Below are positions 52,957 through 60,986 of a stretch of DNA of 64,000 nt, piece after piece. The stretch's first letter is position 1. Each line of letters begins with the position of its first letter. The stretch is from Pseudomonas reinekei (GTDB lineage: Bacteria > Pseudomonadota > Gammaproteobacteria > Pseudomonadales > Pseudomonadaceae), in assembly GCF_001945365.1 (NCBI RefSeq), contig NZ_MSTQ01000001.1, positions 62,001 to 126,000 on the forward strand, written 5' to 3'. The notes under the pieces are model-generated. The model was not told the DNA's origin and did not search any database. It saw nothing but the letters and a program-made list of their open reading frames with translations. Made by a program: the position numbers and the translations under genes.

Positions 52957-53904
52957 ATGAAGCCTGTAGTCCGATTCTCCAACACTGAGTCCAAGTACTT
53001 TGCCGCCTTGCTGTTGGCCGGCGTAGTACTTCCTTCTAGCGCCCAAGCGACGGAAGGCGGTGGAAGTGTTTATCCGGTTGGCGTCAATACCGTAGCCTCC
53101 GGAAGGTTGCCACCGCCGGGCCTGACGTCGTTCTGGTATCTTAGTGATTATGTTGCCAACTCGACCAAAGACAGCGACGGTCACGACAAAGCCGGCATCC
53201 ATAATTTCGATCTGAACGTGCAGGCCATTTCTCTGCGTCTGGACTATGTCTATACGGATTTCACTTTGTTGGGCGCCAAGGTTGAGACCCGCATGGCATT
53301 GCCGCTGGTCAAGGGCGAAATCAGTTTCGACGTGGACACTCCGCGCGGCCGGGTGCACAAGACCGAGCATCAGGACGGCATGGGCGATCTGACGCTGGTT
53401 CCGCTAATCCTGAGTTGGAGTACTCCACGGTTCCACCAACTGCTAGGTCTGGATATCGTCGCGCCGATCGGTTCCTACGACGAAGATCGGCTCTTCAACC
53501 CGGGTCGAAATACCTGGTCTTACGGGCCGTGGTATTCGTTTACCGCTTATCCAATAGACAACTTGGAAATAAGTTCCAAGATGGTCTATTTCGTTAACAC
53601 CAAGAACGATGCAACCAACTATAAATCCGGTGACGAATTTAACGCCGACTACAACATTGGTTATAACGTCACCAAGGAATGGCAAGTAGGTGTCAACGGC
53701 TACATCTACAAGCAAATCACCGATGATGAACAAAATGGTGAAACCTATCTGGACGGAAACAAGGGGCAAGTATTTGCCATTGGTCCGGCCGTTAAATATC
53801 AAACGCCGCAATGGGGTTTCGCCATGAAGTGGCAGCATGAAATGAAAGTGGAAAACCGGTCCGAAGGTGATCGTTTCTGGGTGCAGGCGGTCTTTCGCTT
53901 CTGA
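52957..53904 (+). CDS. Phenol-degradation MetA-like outer-membrane transporter (SphA/porin-like)
   Basis: 315 residues with a signal peptide (FAALLLAGVVLPSSAQA before TEGGGS) and a beta-barrel pattern ending in VQAVFRF, a terminal-Phe outer-membrane signature. It fits the Phenol_MetA_deg family (transporter-like proteins beside meta-pathway genes): SVYPVGVNTVASG, and GDLTLVPLILSW. The start at 52957 has AAGGT upstream. 216 bases after the FAH gene, so it may have its own promoter, but is likely the outer-membrane entry port for the pathway substrate. Confidence 0.82.
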   Translation: MKPVVRFSNTESKYFAALLLAGVVLPSSAQATEGGGSVYPVGVNTVASGRLPPPGLTSFWYLSDYVANSTKDSDGHDKAGIHNFDLNVQAISLRLDYVYTDFTLLGAKVETRMALPLVKGEISFDVDTPRGRVHKTEHQDGMGDLTLVPLILSWSTPRFHQLLGLDIVAPIGSYDEDRLFNPGRNTWSYGPWYSFTAYPIDNLEISSKMVYFVNTKNDATNYKSGDEFNADYNIGYNVTKEWQVGVNGYIYKQITDDEQNGETYLDGNKGQVFAIGPAVKYQTPQWGFAMKWQHEMKVENRSEGDRFWVQAVFRF

Positions 53905-53988
53905 AGCTGCGCTGTTTCACAGTTGAGTTGGGCTCGGGAAAGGAATCACGGGCTCGGCAATCTCGACATCTTCGACCAAAGCCACGAA

Positions 53989-54138
53989 ATGAATCTTTCA
54001 CTGCGAAGCAAATGCCTGCTGATCTGCATTGTGCCTGTCGACGTTTTGGCGAGCTTGCTCGCCAGCCTGTCCATTATTTTTTTGCAGCGGACCACTGACG
54101 CGCGGGTCCGTCGCCACAAAACGGTGTCGAAAAAATGA
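53989..54138 (+). pseudogene. Duplicated chemoreceptor N-terminus (remnant)
   Basis: A 49-codon frame, MNLSLRSKCLLICIVPVDVL onward, aligns with the first 50 residues of the following chemoreceptor ([20 protein letters not shown]): signal-anchor helix and the start of the sensor helix. It then ends in a TGA that overlaps the real receptor's ATG (ATGA). It contains a REP-core palindrome GGCGAGCTTGCTCGCC (54048-54063). Best read as a partial tandem duplication with decay. It could still act as a coupled leader peptide. Confidence 0.65.
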
Positions 54139-55814
54139 TCCACTCCATCCGTAGCAAACTCGTGTTGTTGTGTATCGTCCCTGTCGTACTCCTTGCCAGC
54201 ATCATCACCGCGGTATCCATCGTACTGTTGCAGCAGGTTACGGATGAACAGGTGCTTCATACCCGTGAAGTCCTGATCAACGAGCGCAAAGTTGCACTCG
54301 AGCAAGCCATGCAGGTCGCGCAAAGTGCCATTGCGCCGATCTACGCGGCTTCGGCGCAGGGTGACCTGGCAGCACGGGACAAGGCCGTGGCGATACTTAA
54401 GCAGCTGCACTACGGTATCGATGGCATTTTTTTCGGTTATGACAGCCAGAGCACCCGCGTGTTCTGGGCAGACAAGGACCTGAAAATCGGTGAGAGCTTC
54501 AGGAATCTGCGTGACGCCGACGGTGTCAACGCCATCAACGAACTGATCCGGAAAGCCAAGGAAGGTAGCCACTACCAGAATTACAAAATCCCGATGCCTG
54601 ACAGCGGTCGCATAGTCACGAAAATCGGATACGCCGTGTACCTGGAAAAGTGGGACCTGATCATTGGCTCCGGCCTGAGCCTGGATGACGTCGAACCCAA
54701 ACTTGCCGACACAACTGTGCGGATCAAAACCCTCAGCGAGCAATTCATCACCGTCATGCTCGGCCTTACCGTGGTGTTGGCCGTCAGCCTGGCGTTCTTT
54801 GCGTTGTGGATGGTTCGACGCTTGCTGTCACCGCTTAAATTGCTCAGGACCCAAATGGAACAGGTGGCTGCCGGCGATGGCGACCTGACCCGTCGACTGC
54901 AGGTCCTTCGCAACGACGAGGCGGGGCAACTGGCGGGCTCTTTCAACCGTTTTGTGGACAAAGTCCATGGCCTGATCCGGCAAATCACCCACATGTCACG
55001 GGAACTCAATGTGTTGATCACCGATGTCGCCGAACAAGCCAGCCGATCGGAAAAAGCCATGAACATGCAACGCCAGGAAACCGAACAAGTGGCCGCAGCG
55101 ATCAACCAAATGTCCGCCACCGCATTGCAAGTGGCGCGTAGCGCGCAAGAAGCCGCCGAAGCGGCGAGTCAGGCGGAAGGCGAAGGCGCTTCGGCCAGCC
55201 GTGTGGTGGATGCCAGCGTGGACAATATCTACACCCTGGTTGGCAATCTGAAAATCAGTGGCGAATCCCTGGACCACCTGCAACACGATGTTGGATCGAT
55301 CGTCGGCGTACTCGGGGTCATTCGCTCCATTGCCGAACAGACCAACTTGCTGGCGCTCAATGCCGCCATCGAAGCCGCCCGCGCCGGTGAGGCGGGGCGC
55401 GGGTTCGCGGTAGTAGCCGATGAAGTGCGCGCCCTGGCCGGTCGCACGCAAACCAGCACCCAGGAAATTCAGGCCATGATCGATCGGCTCAAGCGAGGCA
55501 CGATCGACACCGTCAACGCCATGAAGCAATCCAGTGACGCCGGCAGCCGCACCAGCGAGCAGGCTGCGCATGCCACCGCGTCGTTGCGCGTCATCGCGAC
55601 CCAGATCGAAACCATCAACACCATGAACACGCAGATCGCCAGCGCGGCCGATGAGCAGACCATGGTCTCCGAAGACATCAATCGCAGCATCCAGCAGATC
55701 GCACAGGCAGTCGAAACGGTCGCTCAGGAAACGCAACACGGCGCTCAGACTGCGCGGGACCTGGCGAGTTTAAGTGAGAGCCTGAACCTGGCGGTCAAAC
55801 AGTTCCGGGTATGA
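54135..55814 (+). CDS. Methyl-accepting chemotaxis protein with single Cache sensor
   Basis: 559 residues: helix 1 (about 8-32), periplasmic sCache_2-type domain (about 40-190, [32 protein letters not shown]), helix 2 (about 204-228), HAMP, then a cytoplasmic signalling domain with the conserved hairpin [20 protein letters not shown] and [13 protein letters not shown]. It signals to CheA/CheW. Located after ring-cleavage and porin genes, it may mediate taxis to their substrate or a small organic acid. sCache_2 receptors often bind carboxylates. Ligand unknown. Confidence 0.93.
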   Translation: MIHSIRSKLVLLCIVPVVLLASIITAVSIVLLQQVTDEQVLHTREVLINERKVALEQAMQVAQSAIAPIYAASAQGDLAARDKAVAILKQLHYGIDGIFFGYDSQSTRVFWADKDLKIGESFRNLRDADGVNAINELIRKAKEGSHYQNYKIPMPDSGRIVTKIGYAVYLEKWDLIIGSGLSLDDVEPKLADTTVRIKTLSEQFITVMLGLTVVLAVSLAFFALWMVRRLLSPLKLLRTQMEQVAAGDGDLTRRLQVLRNDEAGQLAGSFNRFVDKVHGLIRQITHMSRELNVLITDVAEQASRSEKAMNMQRQETEQVAAAINQMSATALQVARSAQEAAEAASQAEGEGASASRVVDASVDNIYTLVGNLKISGESLDHLQHDVGSIVGVLGVIRSIAEQTNLLALNAAIEAARAGEAGRGFAVVADEVRALAGRTQTSTQEIQAMIDRLKRGTIDTVNAMKQSSDAGSRTSEQAAHATASLRVIATQIETINTMNTQIASAADEQTMVSEDINRSIQQIAQAVETVAQETQHGAQTARDLASLSESLNLAVKQFRV

Positions 55815-55855
55815 TCCCGGTAGTGATCGTACTGGGCATGCACTCAGGAACGTAA

Positions 55856-55914
55856 CGAGCTGCGCCCTCTCGGCAAGTGCCATTCGATGGTACTTGCCGA
55901 GAGGGCGCAGCTCG
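55856..55914. terminator. Long hairpin terminator between convergent genes
   Basis: Perfect 23-base arms at 55856-55878 and 55892-55914 (CGAGCTGCGCCCTCTCGGCA...), extended inward by a G-U and three more pairs. It is placed between the chemoreceptor stop and the convergent MDR gene. No T-run on either side, so it may act as an mRNA-end stabiliser as much as a terminator. Confidence 0.75.
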
Positions 55915-55926
55915 AGGGGCGATGGT

Positions 55927-56916
55927 TTACGGCTGAACGTCTATCAACACTTTGCCCTTGACTGCACGGGTCTCCAACGCCCCATGCGCCTGCGCGATTT
56001 GCTCCAGCGGTACCGTCAAACCGATCGTAGGTTTGTACGCGCCTTGGGCAATACACGATGTCACATCTCCAATTGCACGACGCTTGGCTTCATCGGGAAT
56101 GTTATAGACCAGTACAAAGCGCAACACGGAGCAGTTGCCCATGGATTTCATGACGGGAATGGATAATTCTGCATCTGGTGTAGTTACCGCGTAAACACTA
56201 ATGGTGCCGCCCCTGGCCAGACAGTCCATGTCGATTTTCAGGTTGGCGATTGGGTCAACCTCGATGATACGGTCGACGCCTTTGCCATGGGTCGCTGCTT
56301 TGATTGCCACACTGACATCCTCCTCGCGCATGTTGATGATCAGGTCTGCTCCCGAGGCTTTTGCCGTTTCTACATCTCTGGCATGGCGAATTGTGGTTGC
56401 TACCCACGCGCCAGTCCACTTCGCCAACTGAATCGCCGCTTCGCCCACTACGCCTGCGCCACCCTGAACCAATACTCTTTTGCCAGTGAGTTCGCCATCG
56501 GCGAACAGGCAATAGTGAGCAGTGAGCGCAGCAATGCCGAGGCTCGCGCCGGTTTCGAAAGAGACGTCATCGGCCAGACGAACGACGTTGCCTGCGGGCA
56601 GCACCACGAACTCGGCGGCGGTACCGAATGCGCGGCCCGATTGAGCTTCGAACATCCATACCCGTTCGCCGATTCTGGATTCGCAAATTCCTTGTCCCAC
56701 CGAGTCGATGACACCAGCGCCATCCTGATGAGGAATGATGCGTTTGAAAGGCATGGCACCTTTGAAGCCGCTCCGGCCCTTGATGTCGCTAGGGTTCACG
56801 CCGGACATGGCCACTTTGACCCTGACTTCTCCAGGGCCGGGAGCCGGCGTCGGAACATCACCGACTTTCAGTACTTCGACCGCAGTTCCCAGTTGATCGT
56901 AATATGCAGCTTTCAT
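55927..56916 (-). CDS. MDR-family NADPH:quinone reductase-like alcohol dehydrogenase
   Basis: 329 residues of the zinc-free quinone oxidoreductase branch of the MDR superfamily: GEVRVKVAMSGVNPSDIKGR near residue 28, and the nucleotide site VLVQGGAGVVGEAAIQLA near 148-165. The usual zinc Cys cluster is absent. It would reduce quinones or enones with NADPH. It is divergent from an HxlR regulator, a common arrangement for electrophile-responsive reductases. Substrate not known. Confidence 0.88.
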   Translation of the reverse strand: MKAAYYDQLGTAVEVLKVGDVPTPAPGPGEVRVKVAMSGVNPSDIKGRSGFKGAMPFKRIIPHQDGAGVIDSVGQGICESRIGERVWMFEAQSGRAFGTAAEFVVLPAGNVVRLADDVSFETGASLGIAALTAHYCLFADGELTGKRVLVQGGAGVVGEAAIQLAKWTGAWVATTIRHARDVETAKASGADLIINMREEDVSVAIKAATHGKGVDRIIEVDPIANLKIDMDCLARGGTISVYAVTTPDAELSIPVMKSMGNCSVLRFVLVYNIPDEAKRRAIGDVTSCIAQGAYKPTIGLTVPLEQIAQAHGALETRAVKGKVLIDVQP

Positions 56917-57034
56917 ACAAAGTGTCCTTGAGTAGTAATAATGCGAACACCTTATTGGTCACTGACTCAGGTTATTTCACAAGTAGGCACATCACTGATA
57001 TATAGGGAAAAAATGTATACCAACGGGACCGTAA

Positions 57035-57397
57035 ATGACTGAGAGAACAGCCTATCGTTGTGGCGTAAAAGTGATGCTCGAGGTAACAGGAGGGAAGTGG
57101 AAGCCGCTGGTGTTGTACCACTTGCTCAGCGGTACGAAGCGCTTTGGCGAGTTGAAAGGCCTCATTGGCGAGGGGATTACGCAACGCTCGCTGACTCTGC
57201 AACTTCGCGAACTGGAAGCCCACGGGGTTCTCGCGCGAAAGGTGTACGCCCAGGTGCCTCCCCGGGTGGAATACACACTGACTGATCTGGGGCTTACGCT
57301 GGGGCCGGTCATGCTGGCGATGAAGGAGTGGGGTGTTGCGTTTCAGGCGCATGTGGGCATTTTTCCGCCTGATACGGTGTTGAGTTTTGACGACTGA
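57035..57397 (+). CDS. HxlR family transcriptional regulator
   Basis: 120 residues; a winged HTH in the HxlR form, with YRCGVKVMLEVTGGKWKPLV at the start and the recognition region ITQRSLTLQLRELEAHGV. The single N-terminal Cys (C9) is the residue that senses quinones and aldehydes in YodB/HypR-type members. Divergent from the quinone reductase-like gene by 118 bases, so it probably represses that gene until reactive electrophiles appear. Inference by family and arrangement. Confidence 0.9.
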   Translation: MTERTAYRCGVKVMLEVTGGKWKPLVLYHLLSGTKRFGELKGLIGEGITQRSLTLQLRELEAHGVLARKVYAQVPPRVEYTLTDLGLTLGPVMLAMKEWGVAFQAHVGIFPPDTVLSFDD

Positions 57398-57452
57398 AAG
57401 CACAAAGCAGTGTCGCGGACTGGTCCACGCAGTCCTCAAGGCAGCCAAAGAA

Positions 57453-57473
57453 AGGCCCGCGTAAAGCGGGCCT
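57453..57473 (-). terminator. Rho-independent terminator for the NTF2-like gene
   Basis: Stem AGGCCCGC/GCGGGCCT with loop GTAAA. Read leftward it is followed by TTTCTTT, so it terminates the minus-strand gene ending at 57534, and perhaps also the plus-strand HxlR gene. Confidence 0.75.
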
Positions 57474-57533
57474 CCTGCAGGTAATCGCCAGTGATCGAAA
57501 CACGCAGGCTGGCGTAGATTGATGAATTGACTA

Positions 57534-58010
57534 TTACAGGCCCAACTCGCTAAGGCCGGGATGATCGTCAGGGCGGCGTCCCAGCGGCCAGCGGAACTTG
57601 CGCTCCGATTCCTTGATGGGCATGTCGTTGATACAGGCAAAACGGTGCGCCATCAGACCGTTTTCAGCGAACTCCCAATTCTCGTTACCGTAGGAGCGGA
57701 ACCAGTTTCCTGAGTCATCATGCCATTCATACGCATAGCGAACGGCGATACGATTATCCGTGAAAGCCCACAGTTCCTTGATCAGTCGGTAGTCCAACTC
57801 TTTGTTCCATTTACGCGTCAGGAATGCTGCTGCTTCGGCCCGGTTGGTTGCGAAGTCGACACGATTTCGCCACTTCGTGTCGGGTGTATAAGCCAGCGAT
57901 ACTTTCTGCGCATCACGGGTGTTCCAGCCATCTTCGGCAAGACGGACCTTGAGCAGAGCGGTTTCACGAGTAAAGGGAGGGAGAGGGGGGCGGGTTTCAG
58001 AATCAGCCAT
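57534..58010 (-). CDS. NTF2-like protein, DUF1348 family
   Basis: 158 residues from [20 protein letters not shown] at 58010. The body ([53 protein letters not shown]) is the DUF1348 subgroup of the SnoaL/NTF2 fold, conserved across bacteria but without known function. Monocistronic with its own terminator. An inverted repeat GCGAGT/ACTCGC lies upstream at 58061-58086. Confidence 0.85.
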   Translation of the reverse strand: MADSETRPPLPPFTRETALLKVRLAEDGWNTRDAQKVSLAYTPDTKWRNRVDFATNRAEAAAFLTRKWNKELDYRLIKELWAFTDNRIAVRYAYEWHDDSGNWFRSYGNENWEFAENGLMAHRFACINDMPIKESERKFRWPLGRRPDDHPGLSELGL

Positions 58011-58328
58011 GCTTAAAACTCCAGTGGGTGAATAACGGAGAGCATTTTCATTAACTTCAAGCGAGTGTAGGCGAGGATATACTCGCATACATTATTTTTT
58101 AAGTTGCCGAATTTTGATGTTCGCGCTGATGGCAATACTGGTGCAGGGTTATTTAATGTATTTTCAATAGTTATAGATATGTATGGCTGTCGTTAATAGA
58201 TATCGATAATTCGAGTTGTTGATTGCTCTTTTCCAGAGTGCAACTCATCCGCCGTGTCGAGTTGTAGCAAACGCTATCGCATTGTTGCGATCAGTGACCT
58301 GGTGTCAAGGGTGAGTGGACGTACCTTG
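58011..58328. other. Gene-free AT-rich spacer
   Basis: 318 bases with AT-rich composition, carrying the promoter of the DUF1348 gene. It includes the dyad GCGAGTGTAGGCGAGGATAT ACTCGC (58061-58086), a possible operator. No convincing gene is present on either strand. Confidence 0.5.
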
Positions 58329-59222
58329 CTAATACAGCGCCCCTTGCAAATGCCCGATCGCCTCTTCAACAAACTTGCTGACTGCCAAGGGGATTTGATT
58401 GCGGCTGGGGAAGACGATGAATAAATCATTGGTTTGCTGGCCGTAGTCACACAGCACCTCCGCCAGACTGCCACTGCCCAGGCTTGCACGCAGAATGGGG
58501 TCCGGCAAAAAGCAGATGCCCAATCCGGCTACGGCTGCTTTCAATTGCGCCTGGGCGCTGCTCGCGCTGAATCGGCCGGTCACGCTCAACTGTGTGGCGC
58601 CGTGGGGGCCGACAAGGTGCCAGGTGGCTTGACCCGACGGGTGCGCCGGAAAAATGCAGTTGTGTTCGCTTAACGACTGAATATCCTTTGGCACACCATA
58701 AGCTTCGAGGTATCGCGGGCTGGCTGCGAGTATTCGGCGACCGGTGTTTATTTTGCGCGCGACCAGGCTCGAATCGGACATGACGCCGGACCGGAACGCG
58801 ATGTCGATACCTTCGGCAATCAGATCCACCCGCTGGTCACTCAAGACAAAATCCAGGCTGACCTTGGGGTAACGGGCCAGGAAATCCGCGACGAAATCCA
58901 TCTGGAATACTTCAAAAAAATCAGCCGGCGCCGCGATCCGCAGCCTGCCGACCGGTTCCCGAACCCCACCGATGAGTTGACGGCTGAGCTCGAACAACTC
59001 GTTTATCTGGCTGGCGCTTTGCCTATAGAGCGATTTTCCAGCGTCGGTCAGTACCAGCTTGCGGGTGGACCGATGCAGCAGTCGCACGCCCATGGATTCT
59101 TCCAGCTGCTTCATGCGCCGGCTCAGCGTGTTGGCGGATGCGCCGGTGCGACGGGCCGCATCGGCAAAGCTACCGGCGTCGACGATCTGAATGAAAATGG
59201 CGACGTCGTTCAAGTCGAACAT
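58329..59222 (-). CDS. LysR family transcriptional regulator
   Basis: 297 residues of the common AaeR/DmlR-like LysR branch: MFDLNDVAIFIQIVDAGSFA, RTGASANTLSRRMKQLEESM, LLHRSTRKLVLTDAG. Divergent from the pirin gene at 59367 by 144 bases; the gap has a GATTAG/CTAATC inverted pair. The probable target is the pirin-wrbA pair. Effector unknown. Confidence 0.92.
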   Translation of the reverse strand: MFDLNDVAIFIQIVDAGSFADAARRTGASANTLSRRMKQLEESMGVRLLHRSTRKLVLTDAGKSLYRQSASQINELFELSRQLIGGVREPVGRLRIAAPADFFEVFQMDFVADFLARYPKVSLDFVLSDQRVDLIAEGIDIAFRSGVMSDSSLVARKINTGRRILAASPRYLEAYGVPKDIQSLSEHNCIFPAHPSGQATWHLVGPHGATQLSVTGRFSASSAQAQLKAAVAGLGICFLPDPILRASLGSGSLAEVLCDYGQQTNDLFIVFPSRNQIPLAVSKFVEEAIGHLQGALY

Positions 59223-59366
59223 TCGATTAGGCCAAATATGGATGAGTGAAACTCTACTCTAGCCGCTAATCAAACGAATACCGACTGTCTATGATGAATT
59301 CACGTTACAGGTCACCGCAGATTGACTCCGGCGCTTGTGGGTACTCACATCATCAGAGGACATCGC

Positions 59367-60251
59367 ATGAACCTCACCGCCCTTCGCAACACTGGCCATA
59401 CTCGTCAAATCAGCCACCGCAACTCCGGAAGTAGCCACGGCCCCATCGTCCGGCTGATGAGCCCCTCGGATTTCGGTCAGTTGCTCAAGCCGTTCGTGTT
59501 CCTGGACCTGTTCGATGCGCCCAGTTCATTTCTGGGGCAGATGCCCGTGCATCCGCATTCGGGCATCGCGACAGTCACCGTGATCACTGAAGGCAACATG
59601 CACTTCGATGATCCGGACGCCGGCAGCGGAACCATTGGTTACGGAGGCGTTGAATGGCTGCGAGCGGGGGCAGGGGTCTGGCATGGCAAGGAACTGTCCA
59701 GTGGCACATCCGCGCGAGTACAGGGTTTTCAGCTGTGGCTTGCCCTACCTGCTGAGCTGGAGAGCGCTCCGGTCGACAGTCAGTATCTGGAGGCGAGTGC
59801 AACGCCCCAGGTCGGTCCTGCTCGAGTCATCGTCGGACGCTACGAAGGCGTGCAAAGCCCCATCCGAGCGCCTGCAGGCGTGAACTATTTGCTGGTGACA
59901 ATACCTGCCGGCGAGTCTTGGACCTACACACCGCCCAAAGGACACCGCACGTTGTGGCTATGCGTCAGCCGAGGTGCTGTTCACACGCCAGATAAGATCG
60001 AATCCGGGGAAATGGTGGTCTTCCAGCCAGGTCATCAGGCGTTAACGCTGGAAGCCGGGAACAGGGACGCCGTATTCGTCCTGGGGTCGGCCTTTCCTCA
60101 CCCGTACGATCTCAAGCTTGGCTACTACTCGGTGCATACCAACGACGAAGCCTTACGCGCCGGTGAGGCGAAAATCGCCGAGATTGCCAATCGGATGCGT
60201 CAGCAAAAAACGGCTCGCCAGGCTTCGGCCTCCATTCCCGTTTTCAAGTAG
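59367..60251 (+). CDS. Pirin family protein
   Basis: 294 residues from MNLTALRNTGHTRQISHRNS. The cupin ligands differ a little from the family norm: HPHSGIATVT supplies two His, and the second site reads GAGVWHGKEL, where VHSE is usual, so the Glu is displaced by one residue. Fe-binding pirins act as quercetinases or redox cofactors. It is divergent from a LysR gene and 72 bases upstream of wrbA, so an association with quinone stress is likely. A second pirin-LysR pair opens this window. Confidence 0.88.
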   Translation: MNLTALRNTGHTRQISHRNSGSSHGPIVRLMSPSDFGQLLKPFVFLDLFDAPSSFLGQMPVHPHSGIATVTVITEGNMHFDDPDAGSGTIGYGGVEWLRAGAGVWHGKELSSGTSARVQGFQLWLALPAELESAPVDSQYLEASATPQVGPARVIVGRYEGVQSPIRAPAGVNYLLVTIPAGESWTYTPPKGHRTLWLCVSRGAVHTPDKIESGEMVVFQPGHQALTLEAGNRDAVFVLGSAFPHPYDLKLGYYSVHTNDEALRAGEAKIAEIANRMRQQKTARQASASIPVFK

Positions 60252-60323
60252 CGTTTTGCGCAGTAGATCCATCACCCATAACGGGCAATGTTGCTCGTCC
60301 ATAGCGATTCAGGAGAAAGCACG

Positions 60324-60926
60324 ATGGCAAAGGTACTGGTTCTTTATTATTCGATGTACGGCCATATCGAGGCCATGGCTCACGCTGTCGCCGAAGGCGC
60401 CCGCAAGGTGGCCGGGGTGGAAGTGACCGTCAAGCGCGTCCCGGAAACCATGGACCCGCAAGCGTTCAAGGCCGCTCACGGCAAGACCGAGCAACAGGCG
60501 GCCGTTGCCTCGCCGAGCGAGTTGGGCGATTACGACGCGATCATCTTCGGCACGCCCACACGCTTCGGCAACATGGCCGGGCAGATGCGTACGTTCCTGG
60601 ATCAGACCGGCGGCCTTTGGGCCAAAGGCGCGCTGGTGGGCAAGGTGACCAGCGTGTTCACCTCCACTGGCACCGGTGGCGGTCAGGAGACTACCATTAC
60701 CTCCACCTGGAACACCCTGGCGCACCACGGCATGGTGATCGTGCCCATCGGCTACGGCGACCCGGCGCTGTTCGATATTTCCCAGACGCGCGGCGGCTCA
60801 CCGTACGGCGCGGCCACCATCGCCGGCGGTGACGGCTCGCGCCAGCCGGATGCCAAGGAACTGGGCATCGCACGGTACCAAGGTGAGTACGTGACGAGGA
60901 TTGCCGCGAAACTCGCCGCTTCCTGA
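60324..60926 (+). CDS. wrbA: NAD(P)H:quinone oxidoreductase WrbA
   Basis: 200 residues, flavodoxin-like WrbA: FMN-binding [13 protein letters not shown] at 7-19, [13 protein letters not shown] around 77-89, [11 protein letters not shown] and the family loop [20 protein letters not shown]. Tetrameric two-electron quinone reductase. Start with AGGAGAAAGC upstream. Follows a pirin gene, suggesting a small quinone-detoxification unit that fits the catechol-rich metabolism encoded elsewhere. Confidence 0.95.
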   Translation: MAKVLVLYYSMYGHIEAMAHAVAEGARKVAGVEVTVKRVPETMDPQAFKAAHGKTEQQAAVASPSELGDYDAIIFGTPTRFGNMAGQMRTFLDQTGGLWAKGALVGKVTSVFTSTGTGGGQETTITSTWNTLAHHGMVIVPIGYGDPALFDISQTRGGSPYGAATIAGGDGSRQPDAKELGIARYQGEYVTRIAAKLAAS

Positions 60927-60960
60927 ATGTAGTGAAACTCACACCGGCCTGAACGCCTTT

Positions 60961-60986
60961 CTGTAGGAGCGTGCTCGCTCCTACAG
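60961..60986. terminator. REP-type perfect palindrome between convergent genes
   Basis: CTGTAGGAGCG and CGCTCCTACAG, 11-base perfect arms around TGCT. It sits between the wrbA stop and the mutase stop, where it can form a hairpin on either transcript. Confidence 0.75.

Noticed and set aside
60961..60986. Possible attachment site or transposon end
   Set aside because: It is a short perfect palindrome of the REP type found at several places in the window, with no integrase or transposase nearby.
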